DNA from: Pseudomonadota bacterium
GTDB taxonomy: Bacteria > Pseudomonadota > Alphaproteobacteria > Rhizobiales > Methylopilaceae
Reading direction: 5' to 3'
Assembly (NCBI GenBank): GCA_023389135.1
Contig: JAEWEX010000088.1
Coordinates: forward strand, 1-6,353
DNA: 6,353 bases
The notes under the pieces are model-generated. The model saw only the letters and a program-made list of their open reading frames with translations, was not told the DNA's origin and did no database searches. This document shows positions 1 to 5,465 of the stretch, in pieces (the first letter of the stretch is position 1; every line of letters starts with the position of its first letter). The translations under genes were made by a program, and so were the position numbers.

Positions 1-38
1 GGCTTAGCGAACCATTAACCGTCCCCGGCCCCCTTCCA

Positions 39-80
39 ATTCTGCTTCAGGTTGGCCCGATTCTGCTTCAGGTTGGCCCG
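39..80. repeat. 21-bp direct tandem repeat, two exact copies
   Basis: The unit ATTCTGCTTCAGGTTGGCCCG occurs twice back to back (39-59 and 60-80) without a mismatch, and a degenerate third start (GTTCTCCG) follows. It lies just beyond the stop codon of the ycgN-like gene, on its 3' side. Because the unit is 21 bases, a frame that reads through stays open and would encode a 7-residue repeat on the minus strand (RANLKQN). That frame differs from the ycgN frame, so I treat the repeat as non-coding. No function is evident. Confidence 0.85.
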
Positions 81-88
81 GTTCTCCG

Positions 89-574
89 TCACGAAGACCC
101 GGCGCCGCGCCGGGGCCCGCGCGCGCCGCGCGGCCAGCGCCGCGGCCAGTCGACGATGTGATCGACCACGTCCTCGAGCGCCAGGTCGTCCTCGGACGCC
201 GTCACCCGGCCGCGCACCGACACGCCGGCCTCGTGCACCGTCTCGCGGCTGCCGGAGACCAGGTGGTGCCACCAGGCGAGGTCGCGGCCCTCCGCCACCA
301 GCCTGTAGGCGCAGGTCGGCGGCAGCCAGGCGAGGCTGCGCACCGCCTCCGGCGTCAGCCGCACGCAGTCGGGCACCTTGCGCGAGCGGTTGGGATAGTC
401 GGCGCAGCGGCAGGCGCCGGCGTCCAGCAGGCGGCACGACACCGAGGTCGCGTAGAGCCGGCCGGTGTCCTCGTCCTCCAGCTTGACGAGGCAGCAGCGG
501 GCGCATCCGTCGCACAGGCTCTCCCATTCCTGCGACGACATCTCCTCAAGGGTCTTTTCCCGCCAGAAGGACAC
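89..574 (-). CDS. YcgN-type (UPF0260) cysteine-cluster protein
   Basis: This is a 161-residue protein of the YcgN/UPF0260 family, small cytoplasmic proteins with a conserved Cys cluster presumed to bind metal; their reaction is not established. Visible here are CDGCARCC (residues 21-28) and further Cys at 47, 55, 57, 70 and 88. The family-typical blocks PDCVRLTPE (68-76), [12 protein letters not shown] (81-92) and VSVRGR (118-123) are also present, as is a DHIVDWP end. The length fits the family (about 150 residues). I chose the GTG at 574-572 because AGGAG lies 10 bases upstream on the minus strand (585-589) and family members begin close to the FWREKTLEE segment. A longer frame reaches position 670 but its extra N-terminus is Arg-rich and unlike the family. 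The last residues (Arg/Pro/Gly-rich) are poorly conserved. The gene is transcribed divergently from the penicillin-binding protein. Family identity is recognised from motifs; metal binding is inferred. Confidence 0.9.
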   Translation of the reverse strand: MSFWREKTLEEMSSQEWESLCDGCARCCLVKLEDEDTGRLYATSVSCRLLDAGACRCADYPNRSRKVPDCVRLTPEAVRSLAWLPPTCAYRLVAEGRDLAWWHHLVSGSRETVHEAGVSVRGRVTASEDDLALEDVVDHIVDWPRRWPRGARGPRRGAGSS

Positions 575-717
575 CTTTAGAATTCTCCTGCTACGTGGAT
601 GGCGCGCGGCGGTTCGGGGGAGCCGCTTCGGGCTTGCGTCGCGGCGCTGGTCGCGCCAAGACAGTGCCACGGGCCGGGGCCCAAGTCCCGTGTCCCGTGC
701 TGTGGGGAGTGGGTTCG
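575..717. promoter_or_regulatory. Divergent intergenic region (ycgN-like / PBP)
   Basis: These 143 bases separate two divergent genes and must hold the start signals of both, but I see no convincing -35/-10 pair on either strand. The PBP side has GGGGAG at 704-709, eight bases before the GTG at 718. The ycgN side has AGGAG (minus strand, 585-589). CACGGG at 668-673 can pair with CCCGTG at 687-692 or at 694-699, giving a GC-rich hairpin in the PBP leader. The PBP frame stays open back to a GTG at 595, so part of this region could be coding if translation starts earlier. Confidence 0.45.
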
Positions 718-2955
718 GTGCAGGACGACGGCTTCAGCGACGAGGATCGCGGCCGGGAGCTTTCCGGCCTGAAGCGCCGGATGCTCGCGGCGGACGCGTG
801 GGTCGACGCCACGGTCTGGGGATTCTGGGAGCGGGCCTATTCCGGCTGGGAGACCGTGCGCGACGCGTTCGACGTGTTCCGCGTCCGCGGCTGGAAACGC
901 TGGGCCAACGAGGCCCTGTCGGAGGGCGCCACCTGGGGCACCGCCGGCGCGGTGGTTATGCTGGCGCTGGCGCAGCCGGCGTTCCAGGTCACGACGGACA
1001 ACTTCCTCGCCCGCGCCGACCTGTCGGTGTCGTTCCTGGACCGGGCCGGCAACGAGGTCGGCAAGCGCGGCATCCTGCAGTCCGACGCGGTGCCGCTGAA
1101 CGAGCTTCCCGAGCACCTGATCCTGGCGACGCTGGCCACCGAGGACCGGCGGTTCTGGACCCATTTCGGCATCGACGTGCCGGGCACCTTCCGCGCCATG
1201 ATCGAGAACGCGCGCAACAAGACCGTGGTGCAGGGCGGCTCGTCGCTGTCCCAGCAGCTCGCCAAGAACCTGTTCCTGACAAACGAGCGCACGCTGGAGC
1301 GCAAGATCAAGGAAGCCTTCCTGGCGCTGTGGCTGGAGGTGAACCTCACCAAGGAGGAGATCCTCAAGACCTATCTGGACCGCGCCTATCTCGGCGGCGG
1401 CGCGTTCGGCGTCGAGGCGGCGTCGCAGTTCTACTTCGACAAGTCGGCCCGCGACCTGACGCTGGCGGAATCCGCCATGCTGGCCGGCATGTTCAAGGCG
1501 CCCACCAAGTTCGCGCCGCATGTGGACCTGGCCGCGTCGCGCTCGCGCGCCAACGTCGTGCTGAGCAACCTGGTGGACGCCGGGTTCATGACGGTGGGCC
1601 AGGTGCATTCCGCCCGCGCCCAGCCGGCGACCCCGGTGGACCGCGGCCGCGGCTCCAGCCCCGACTACTTCCTCGACTGGGCCTTCAGCGAGGTGGACCG
1701 CATGGCGCGCGAGGGCGCGTTCGGCAACGAGCGCACGCTGGTGGTGCGCACCGCGCTGGACACGCCGCTGCAGGCCCATGCCGAGGCGACCGTGGAATCC
1801 AGCCTGCGCCAGTATGGCGAGCAGTACGGCGTCCGCCAGGCGGCCATGGTGACCATGGAGCCCAACGGCCTGGTGCGCGCCATGGTGGGCGGCCGCGACT
1901 ATTCCACCAGCCAGTTCAACCGCGCCGTGGGCGCGCTGCGCCAGCCCGGATCGTCGTTCAAGACATACGTCTACGCGGCGGCCATGGTGAACGGCTACCG
2001 GCCCGACAGCATCGTGCCCGACGCGCCGATCTCCATCGGCAACTGGTCGCCGCAGAACTACGGCCGCACCTTCGCCGGCCCGGTGACGCTGACCACCGCC
2101 TTCACCAAGTCCATCAACACCGTGCCGGTGAGGCTCGCCCAGGCCATCGGCCGCGACAAGATCATCGACGTCGCGCACCGCATGGGCATCCGCAGCGAGA
2201 TCCTCGCCGTGCGTCCGCTGCCGCTGGGCGTCGCCGAGGTGACGGTGCTGGACCACACCGCCGGCTACGCCACGCTGGCCAATGGCGGCCGCGCCCAGCG
2301 CCCGCACACCGTGCTTGAGGTGTGGAACGCCCGCGGCGAGCGGCTGTGGCGCTACGACGCCGGCGCGGTCCCCTCCGAGCTGGTGCTGCCGCCGCAGGCG
2401 GTGGGCGACATGAACCGCATGCTGGTCAACGTGGTCCAGAACGGCACCGGCAAGCGCGCGCTGCTGCCCAACGGCGTGGTCGCCGGCGGCAAGACCGGCA
2501 CCAGCCAGTCCTACCGCGACGCGTGGTTCGTCGGCTTCACCGGCGACTTCGTCACCGGCGTCTGGTACGGCAATGACGATTTCACCGCGACCCGGCGCAT
2601 GACCGGCGGCTCGCTGCCCGCCATGACCTTCAAGGAGGTCATGGGCTTCGCCCACGAGCATGTGGAGTTCCCGACCCCGATCCCGGGCACCACGCTGGAC
2701 GCCGAGCCGGAGACCAGCGAGGACCTGATCGCGCGGGTGAACGAGGAGGCGCTGGCATCGCGCAGCAACGCGCTGTCGCGCCGCTCGGCGGAGGTGCTGC
2801 GCGAGCTGTCCACCAAGATGCGCGCGCTGAGCGCGCCCACGGTGTCGGTCACTGCGCCGGCGGGCACGCCCGTGGACGGCCTCGGCCAGCGCGACGACGA
2901 CGAGGACGGCGAGAGGTGGTCGCAGGCGCGCACCCAGCGCTCCTGGTTCCGGTGA
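718..2955 (+). CDS. Class A penicillin-binding protein (PBP1A-type bifunctional peptidoglycan synthase)
   Basis: This is a bifunctional murein synthase: a GT51 glycosyltransferase polymerises lipid II and a transpeptidase cross-links the stem peptides on the periplasmic face. Numbering from the GTG at 718 (745 residues), there is a cytoplasmic N-terminus of about 70 residues and one membrane anchor (about 74-88). GT51 motifs follow: [12 protein letters not shown] with catalytic Glu142, [12 protein letters not shown] (173-184), RKIKE (195-199) and the [13 protein letters not shown] block (about 219-231). Transpeptidase motifs are SSFK (Ser412, Lys415), SIN (465-467) and KTGT (592-595). All expected catalytic residues are present, so it should be active. 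The tail after about residue 650 is charged and low in complexity. The start is chosen for GGGGAG eight bases upstream and an acidic N-terminus; a GTG at 595 in the same frame would add 41 Arg/Gly-rich residues that look non-coding. The protein resembles the long PBP1A-like (mrcA-like) proteins of Rhizobiales. No outer-membrane activator gene is nearby. The 69 bases to the next gene contain no clear terminator, so read-through is possible. Confidence 0.95.
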   Translation: MQDDGFSDEDRGRELSGLKRRMLAADAWVDATVWGFWERAYSGWETVRDAFDVFRVRGWKRWANEALSEGATWGTAGAVVMLALAQPAFQVTTDNFLARADLSVSFLDRAGNEVGKRGILQSDAVPLNELPEHLILATLATEDRRFWTHFGIDVPGTFRAMIENARNKTVVQGGSSLSQQLAKNLFLTNERTLERKIKEAFLALWLEVNLTKEEILKTYLDRAYLGGGAFGVEAASQFYFDKSARDLTLAESAMLAGMFKAPTKFAPHVDLAASRSRANVVLSNLVDAGFMTVGQVHSARAQPATPVDRGRGSSPDYFLDWAFSEVDRMAREGAFGNERTLVVRTALDTPLQAHAEATVESSLRQYGEQYGVRQAAMVTMEPNGLVRAMVGGRDYSTSQFNRAVGALRQPGSSFKTYVYAAAMVNGYRPDSIVPDAPISIGNWSPQNYGRTFAGPVTLTTAFTKSINTVPVRLAQAIGRDKIIDVAHRMGIRSEILAVRPLPLGVAEVTVLDHTAGYATLANGGRAQRPHTVLEVWNARGERLWRYDAGAVPSELVLPPQAVGDMNRMLVNVVQNGTGKRALLPNGVVAGGKTGTSQSYRDAWFVGFTGDFVTGVWYGNDDFTATRRMTGGSLPAMTFKEVMGFAHEHVEFPTPIPGTTLDAEPETSEDLIARVNEEALASRSNALSRRSAEVLRELSTKMRALSAPTVSVTAPAGTPVDGLGQRDDDEDGERWSQARTQRSWFR

Positions 2956-3024
2956 TGCCGCGGCCCGCGTCGGCCCGGCCGTCTTGACCCCGCGGCTCGT
3001 CGAGCCCCCCGCAGGCGGACCCGT

Positions 3025-3600
3025 GTGCGCTATCTGTTCGATCTGATCCTGTTCTTCTGCGTCGCCGCGGTGGTGGGCCTCGGGCTTACCGGCCTCGCGG
3101 TCAGCCGCGGCGTCATGTTCGGCGGCGTCACCAGCGGGCCGTGGACCGCCTATCCCGCCACCGGCACGCCGCAGCCTGACCCCTATGCCCGCGCCTCCAT
3201 TGCCCGGCGCGGCCGCGCCCCGCTGGCGCTGGGCGACGGGCTGGAGTTCCGCAGCGAGACCGACGACGACGGCGAGCGGCTCACCCGCAACTGCGACTAC
3301 CTGATCGAAGGCGGCGAGCCGGCGGCGCGGTTCTGGACCATCTCGCTGCACACCCGCGACGGCGCCGATCCCGTCAACCTGGCCGGCCGCACCGGCTTCT
3401 CCAGCCGCGAGCTGCTGCGCGACGAGCGCGGCGGCTTCCGCATCCTGATCGCCGGCGAGGCGCGGCCGGGCAACTGGCTGCCGGCCCCCACCGTGGACTT
3501 TCTCGCCGTGCTGCGGCTCTACGACACCCCGCTGTCCACCGGCGGCGTGCGCACCGCCACGCTGGAGTTCCCGACCATCCGCCGGATCGACTGCCGATGA
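3025..3600 (+). CDS. DUF1214-domain membrane-anchored protein
   Basis: This 191-residue protein has an N-terminal membrane segment (about residues 5-27, hydrophobic with few charges) followed by a periplasmic-type domain. The domain has hallmarks I associate with DUF1214: GPWTAYP (38-44), CDY (90-92), RFWTISLHTRDG (102-113), GNWLP (149-153) and LRLYDTPL (163-170). DUF1214 is commonly the C-terminal part of longer DUF1254-DUF1214 proteins; here it stands alone and its partner domain is the next gene. The biochemical role of the family is unknown. Translation starts at GTG 3025, since no ATG lies further upstream in frame and an AGGCGG-like stretch precedes it at about 3013-3018. It overlaps the next gene by four bases (ATGA), indicating translational coupling. 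It may also share a transcript with the PBP gene 69 bases upstream. Confidence 0.85.
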   Translation: MRYLFDLILFFCVAAVVGLGLTGLAVSRGVMFGGVTSGPWTAYPATGTPQPDPYARASIARRGRAPLALGDGLEFRSETDDDGERLTRNCDYLIEGGEPAARFWTISLHTRDGADPVNLAGRTGFSSRELLRDERGGFRILIAGEARPGNWLPAPTVDFLAVLRLYDTPLSTGGVRTATLEFPTIRRIDCR

Positions 3601-4130
3601 CGCGCTCGCTGGTGATCGTGGCGGCGGCCGTGCTGTTCGGCCTGTTCGTGCATTTCATCTCGCTGCTGTCGGTGCCGCTGGTGGCCGACCGCGACGCCTA
3701 TGCCCGCATCGGCACGGTGCTGCGCACCGACGACCGGTTCGGCGTGCTGGTGGGGGCGGACGGCTCCCCGGTGCTGCCGTTCCTGGACCCCAGCTTCGTG
3801 CACGCCGCCTGCCGCTTCGACCTGACGTCGGGCCCGATCCGGGTGCGGGTGCCGCAGCTGCCGGCCTATTTCACGGTGACGTTCTACGACCGGCTCGGCC
3901 GCGCCTTCTTCGTGGTCAACGACCGGGCGACCGTGGGCGGCGCCATCGAGGCGCTGGTGGAGATGGAGGGCGACCCCAATGCCGAGGGCCGCGCCAGCAT
4001 CCCCGGCGTCGCCCGCGTGACCGCGCCCACCGAGCGCGGCTTCGTGCTGGTGCGGGGCGCTGCCCCCTCGGAGGCCCAGCGCGAGCGCGTCGAGGCCATC
4101 ATCGCCAATGCGAGCTGCGACCTGCTGTAG
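3597..4130 (+). CDS. DUF1254-domain membrane-anchored protein
   Basis: This 177-residue protein has one N-terminal hydrophobic segment (about residues 4-29) with a single Arg before it, consistent with an inner-membrane anchor or uncleaved signal. The following domain carries features of DUF1254: a DRDAYARIG segment (31-39), LDPSFVHAACRFDL (63-76) and the YFTVTFYDRLGRAFFVVNDR strand-rich block (91-110). It is short compared with full DUF1254-DUF1214 proteins, which usually hold both domains in one chain. The ATG at 3597 overlaps the stop of the DUF1214 gene (ATGA), so the two products are probably made in fixed proportion and may form a complex. That complex is inferred only from the split-fusion logic. 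Function is unknown. The gene is the last in the plus-strand envelope block. Confidence 0.82.
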   Translation: MTRSLVIVAAAVLFGLFVHFISLLSVPLVADRDAYARIGTVLRTDDRFGVLVGADGSPVLPFLDPSFVHAACRFDLTSGPIRVRVPQLPAYFTVTFYDRLGRAFFVVNDRATVGGAIEALVEMEGDPNAEGRASIPGVARVTAPTERGFVLVRGAAPSEAQRERVEAIIANASCDLL

Positions 4131-4150
4131 CCGAGGCAGGGACGATCCCG

Positions 4151-4166
4151 GCCCGCATCCTCGGGC
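4151..4166 (+). terminator. GC hairpin after the DUF1254 gene, possible weak terminator
   Basis: GCCCG (4151-4155) and CGGGC (4162-4166) form a 5-bp stem with a CATCCT loop, 20 bases after the stop codon. Only a short TTT follows, ten bases downstream, so an intrinsic terminator is doubtful. The stronger palindrome at 4228-4264 could serve the same purpose. Confidence 0.25.
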
Positions 4167-4227
4167 GCCAGGTTTCCGGGCATGGCGCATCGAGGGACGG
4201 ATAGGGGGCGCGGGGAGCGTGCCGGCC

Positions 4228-4264
4228 CATCCTTCGAGACGCCGCTTCGCGGCTCCTCAGGATG
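4228..4264. repeat. Palindromic intergenic repeat (dispersed type)
   Basis: This is an imperfect 37-base palindrome. CATCCT (4228-4233) pairs with AGGATG (4259-4264), GAG (4236-4238) with CTC (4256-4258), and GCCGC (4241-4245) with GCGGC (4249-4253) around a TTC loop. The core CCTTCGAGAC...CTCCTCAGGATGAGG is one I recall as a highly repeated intergenic palindrome in Bradyrhizobium, Rhodopseudomonas and related genomes; this is memory, not a search. It lies between the envelope genes and the AT-richer islet and has no T-tract, so it is not a classical terminator. It could act in mRNA 3'-end stabilisation like a REP element. Confidence 0.7.
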
Positions 4265-4460
4265 AGGGTGAGGCAGGATCCAGTAATCAGAGCTCGCGAC
4301 AAGCGCCTCATATACCGGCGGATTGGTGGAAGCCGATCACGCCTAAGCAGGAAGCCCGAAAACTTCTTTCGAACCGCAAGACGCGCAGGGTAGACTCAGA
4401 TTAGCAGTCCGTCCATCTTTCCCAGTAGTCTTTTGATTCGGATCCGTCAGAGCCTCTCGG
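4265..4460. other. Intergenic stretch, no confident gene
   Basis: Composition becomes AT-richer from about 4270. No tRNA or strong promoter is visible. One plus-strand frame stays open to a stop at 4402-4404 and its last 28 or so codons read like protein (PADWWKPITPKQEARKLL and onwards). However, it runs backwards through the palindromic repeat and has no start or ribosome binding site in the AT-richer part. It may be the tail of a decayed gene or chance. The 5' leader of the small ORF at 4508 must also begin here, but I cannot place its promoter. Confidence 0.4.
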
Positions 4461-4478
4461 TCATGCCTTTGAGCATGA
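4461..4478 (+). other. Hairpin in the leader of the small ORF
   Basis: TCATGC (4461-4466) and GCATGA (4473-4478) form a perfect 6-bp stem with a CTTTGA loop, ending 12 bases before the extended Shine-Dalgarno. The loop bases CTTT (4467-4470) are complementary to AAAG (4492-4495) inside that Shine-Dalgarno, so a pseudoknot or an alternative pairing could influence ribosome access. This is visible complementarity only; the length could occur by chance. Confidence 0.3.
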
Positions 4479-4490
4479 GCTACTGCGCGG

Positions 4491-4503
4491 GAAAGGAGGT
4501 GAT
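4491..4503 (+). promoter_or_regulatory. Extended Shine-Dalgarno (13-base anti-SD complementarity)
   Basis: GAAAGGAGGTGAT is complementary over 13 consecutive bases to the consensus 3' end of bacterial 16S rRNA (ATCACCTCCTTTC), far beyond the usual 4-6 bases. The next bases (GGG) break the match. AGGAGG ends 8 bases before a GTG at 4508, which is normal spacing. An ATG at 4502 in the same frame lies inside the Shine-Dalgarno itself and cannot use it. Very long Shine-Dalgarno sequences before GTG-started small ORFs have been described in alphaproteobacteria (rreB in Bradyrhizobiaceae, rreR in the Rhodobacter lineage), where strong 30S binding limits rather than boosts translation. Confidence 0.75.
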
Positions 4504-4507
4504 GGGA

Positions 4508-4648
4508 GTGCGTAAGATTATAGTAGGTCGCAAGGCCGTCGCCGTTCGCGTGACGCGAAGGGCAGCGGCACTCGTTACAAGGCGAGTAGTTGTGGCCTTC
4601 CAGCGAAAGCAGCAGGTCGCTATTTCGCAGACGGGCGGCGGTTCTTAG
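4508..4648 (+). CDS. Basic 46-residue small ORF with extended Shine-Dalgarno
   Basis: This 46-codon ORF starts with GTG and ends with TAG (4646-4648). The peptide is strongly basic, with many Arg/Lys and very few acidic residues. Hydrophobic and basic stretches alternate, and the VTRR motif occurs twice (residues 15-18 and 23-26) within a V/A/R-rich middle. It ends QTGGGS. No signal peptide, convincing membrane span or known domain is visible; an RNA- or ribosome-binding peptide would fit the composition, but that is a guess. The start is set by AGGAGG at normal spacing. The frame is open further upstream to a TTG at 4433, but that part lacks a ribosome site. The ORF lies alone between a non-coding stretch and the HEPN-like gene. 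The unusual start region recalls rreB-type small mRNAs, whose known peptides are shorter (14-18 residues). I do not recognise the peptide as any family. Confidence 0.5.
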   Translation: MRKIIVGRKAVAVRVTRRAAALVTRRVVVAFQRKQQVAISQTGGGS

Positions 4649-4670
4649 CCGGGTCGCCGCCCGGTTTAGA
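4632..4670 (+). terminator. Probable intrinsic terminator overlapping the small ORF stop
   Basis: CGGGCGGCG (4632-4640) pairs perfectly with CGCCGCCCG (4655-4663), a 9-bp GC stem with a 14-base loop that contains the TAG stop codon. GGTTTAGATTTCT follows, a modest T-rich tail. An alternative smaller hairpin, CCGGG (4649-4653) with CCCGG (4660-4664), uses the same right arm, so the two are mutually exclusive. A ribosome at the stop codon would melt the large stem and leave the small one free to form. Confidence 0.5.
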
Positions 4671-4787
4671 TTTCTGATCTGAATCGCTTGCGCGAGCCTT
4701 TCGCCCCGGATCAGGAGGGGTTTTCAACAGGCGGCGGAGGATTTCATCGCCCTCCACGTTTGTTGTTTCGCCAGAGGTTTTTTTCCT
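4649..4787. promoter_or_regulatory. Leader region of the HEPN-like gene
   Basis: After the terminator-like hairpin this 139-base gap should contain the start signals of the gene at 4788. GGAGG (4737-4741) and CCTCC (4751-4755) form a 5-bp stem, and a run of seven T (4778-4784) lies between a weak AGAGG (4773-4777) and the TTG start. No clear -35/-10 pair is visible. Confidence 0.3.
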
Positions 4788-5465
4788 TTGAACGCCACCA
4801 TAAACCGCGAGTCGCCAGCACTCAATATTGAGCTGGCATTAGGTGCCGACATGACGATGGGCGTCCCGATCATCGTTATGGAGCCGGTGCCGCTCGAAGA
4901 GCAAAGCGCCGAATATCTTTACGTTCAGTACGTCGATCCACGCACTAGGGATGCCGTATTTACGGCATTCGTCGAGAAATGGGACCGCACTGAGCAGCTT
5001 CTCGGAAACATGTTATTTAGCTTGCTGGGGACGCCGCTTCAGACTGCTCAGACTATAATCGCAAGCTACAATGGAACAAAGCAGATATGTGACGTCGTGG
5101 AGGCCCTCTACGAAGAGCGGCCGGACGCGGTTCACCTCAAAGAGCTTTCTAACTTAATGGACCGCGTACGAAAGTTTGCCACCAAACGCAACAAGGTGAT
5201 CCACGGACACTGGGAAATCCACGCCAAGTTCGACACCGTGGAGGGGCCAAACGGCTGGCGCTTCCGGCAAGTTAGCGGACAATGGAGACGAGTTTACGCC
5301 GCCATTCGTCTGGAGGAGCGGCTTGCTGTAAACGCTGGTCAAAAAAACCAAGTCGCAGCGCGCAATGTTTTCACTGTCGAACGGCTGTTCGACGAAATGG
5401 CGATCCTTGACCAACTTAACGCCGACCTGGCTGAGTTTTGGTCTGCGTATCTCGCTCCGAAATAG
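4788..5465 (+). CDS. Hypothetical protein with HEPN-like Rx4H motif
   Basis: I do not recognise a named family for this soluble protein of about 225 residues; no signal peptide or membrane span is visible. Residues 57-142 look all-helical: a WDRTEQLLGNMLFSLLG helix (65-81), a middle region, then LMDRVRKFATKRNKVIHGHW (123-142). RNKVIHG fits the R-x4-6-H signature of HEPN domains (Arg134, His139), which in many defence and toxin proteins forms an RNase site. After it comes a strand-like segment with Trp and Arg residues and a helical C-terminus. The TTG start at 4788 has only a weak AGAGG ten bases upstream; an ATG at 4851 (with AGGTG five bases before it) would give a 204-residue protein and is a real alternative. 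Composition is AT-richer than the flanking envelope genes, suggesting acquisition. Its last 50 bases overlap the convergent gene at 5416-5763. There is no adjacent MNT nucleotidyltransferase, the usual partner of HEPN toxins. An RNase role is inference from one motif. Confidence 0.75.
   Translation: MNATINRESPALNIELALGADMTMGVPIIVMEPVPLEEQSAEYLYVQYVDPRTRDAVFTAFVEKWDRTEQLLGNMLFSLLGTPLQTAQTIIASYNGTKQICDVVEALYEERPDAVHLKELSNLMDRVRKFATKRNKVIHGHWEIHAKFDTVEGPNGWRFRQVSGQWRRVYAAIRLEERLAVNAGQKNQVAARNVFTVERLFDEMAILDQLNADLAEFWSAYLAPK

Noticed and set aside
52..580. Two plus-strand frames opposite the ycgN-like gene
   Set aside because: The minus-strand frame has the full Cys-cluster family pattern; the plus-strand products are low-complexity Arg/Ala-rich shadows.
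465..2318. 617-codon plus-strand frame shifted against the PBP gene
   Set aside because: It is Arg/Gly/Pro-rich shadow sequence with no domain, overlapping two clearly real genes.
2957..2996. GCCGCGG and CCGCGGC arms after the PBP stop as a terminator
   Set aside because: The loop is 26 bases, the arm is itself nearly palindromic and no T-tract follows.
577..3351. 924-codon open frame on the minus strand opposite the PBP gene
   Set aside because: Stop codons are rare in all frames of such GC-rich DNA. The translation is His/Ala/Gly/Arg-rich low complexity without motifs, while the plus strand encodes an intact class A PBP.
4305..4385. tRNA-like stretch containing TTCGAACC
   Set aside because: No 7-bp acceptor stem, D arm or anticodon arm can be built around it, so it is not a tRNA or an obvious attachment site.
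4368..4396. TTCGAA and TAGACT at 17-base spacing as a promoter for the small ORF
   Set aside because: The -35 match is only about half of the consensus; such pairs are common by chance.
4108..4404. 98-codon plus-strand frame across the intergenic repeat
   Set aside because: It starts inside the DUF1254 gene, runs through the palindromic repeat and has no ribosome site; only its tail is mentioned as a possible remnant.
5154..5414. 86-codon minus-strand frame opposite the HEPN-like gene
   Set aside because: It has no supporting ribosome site or domain and is opposite a more convincing coding frame.
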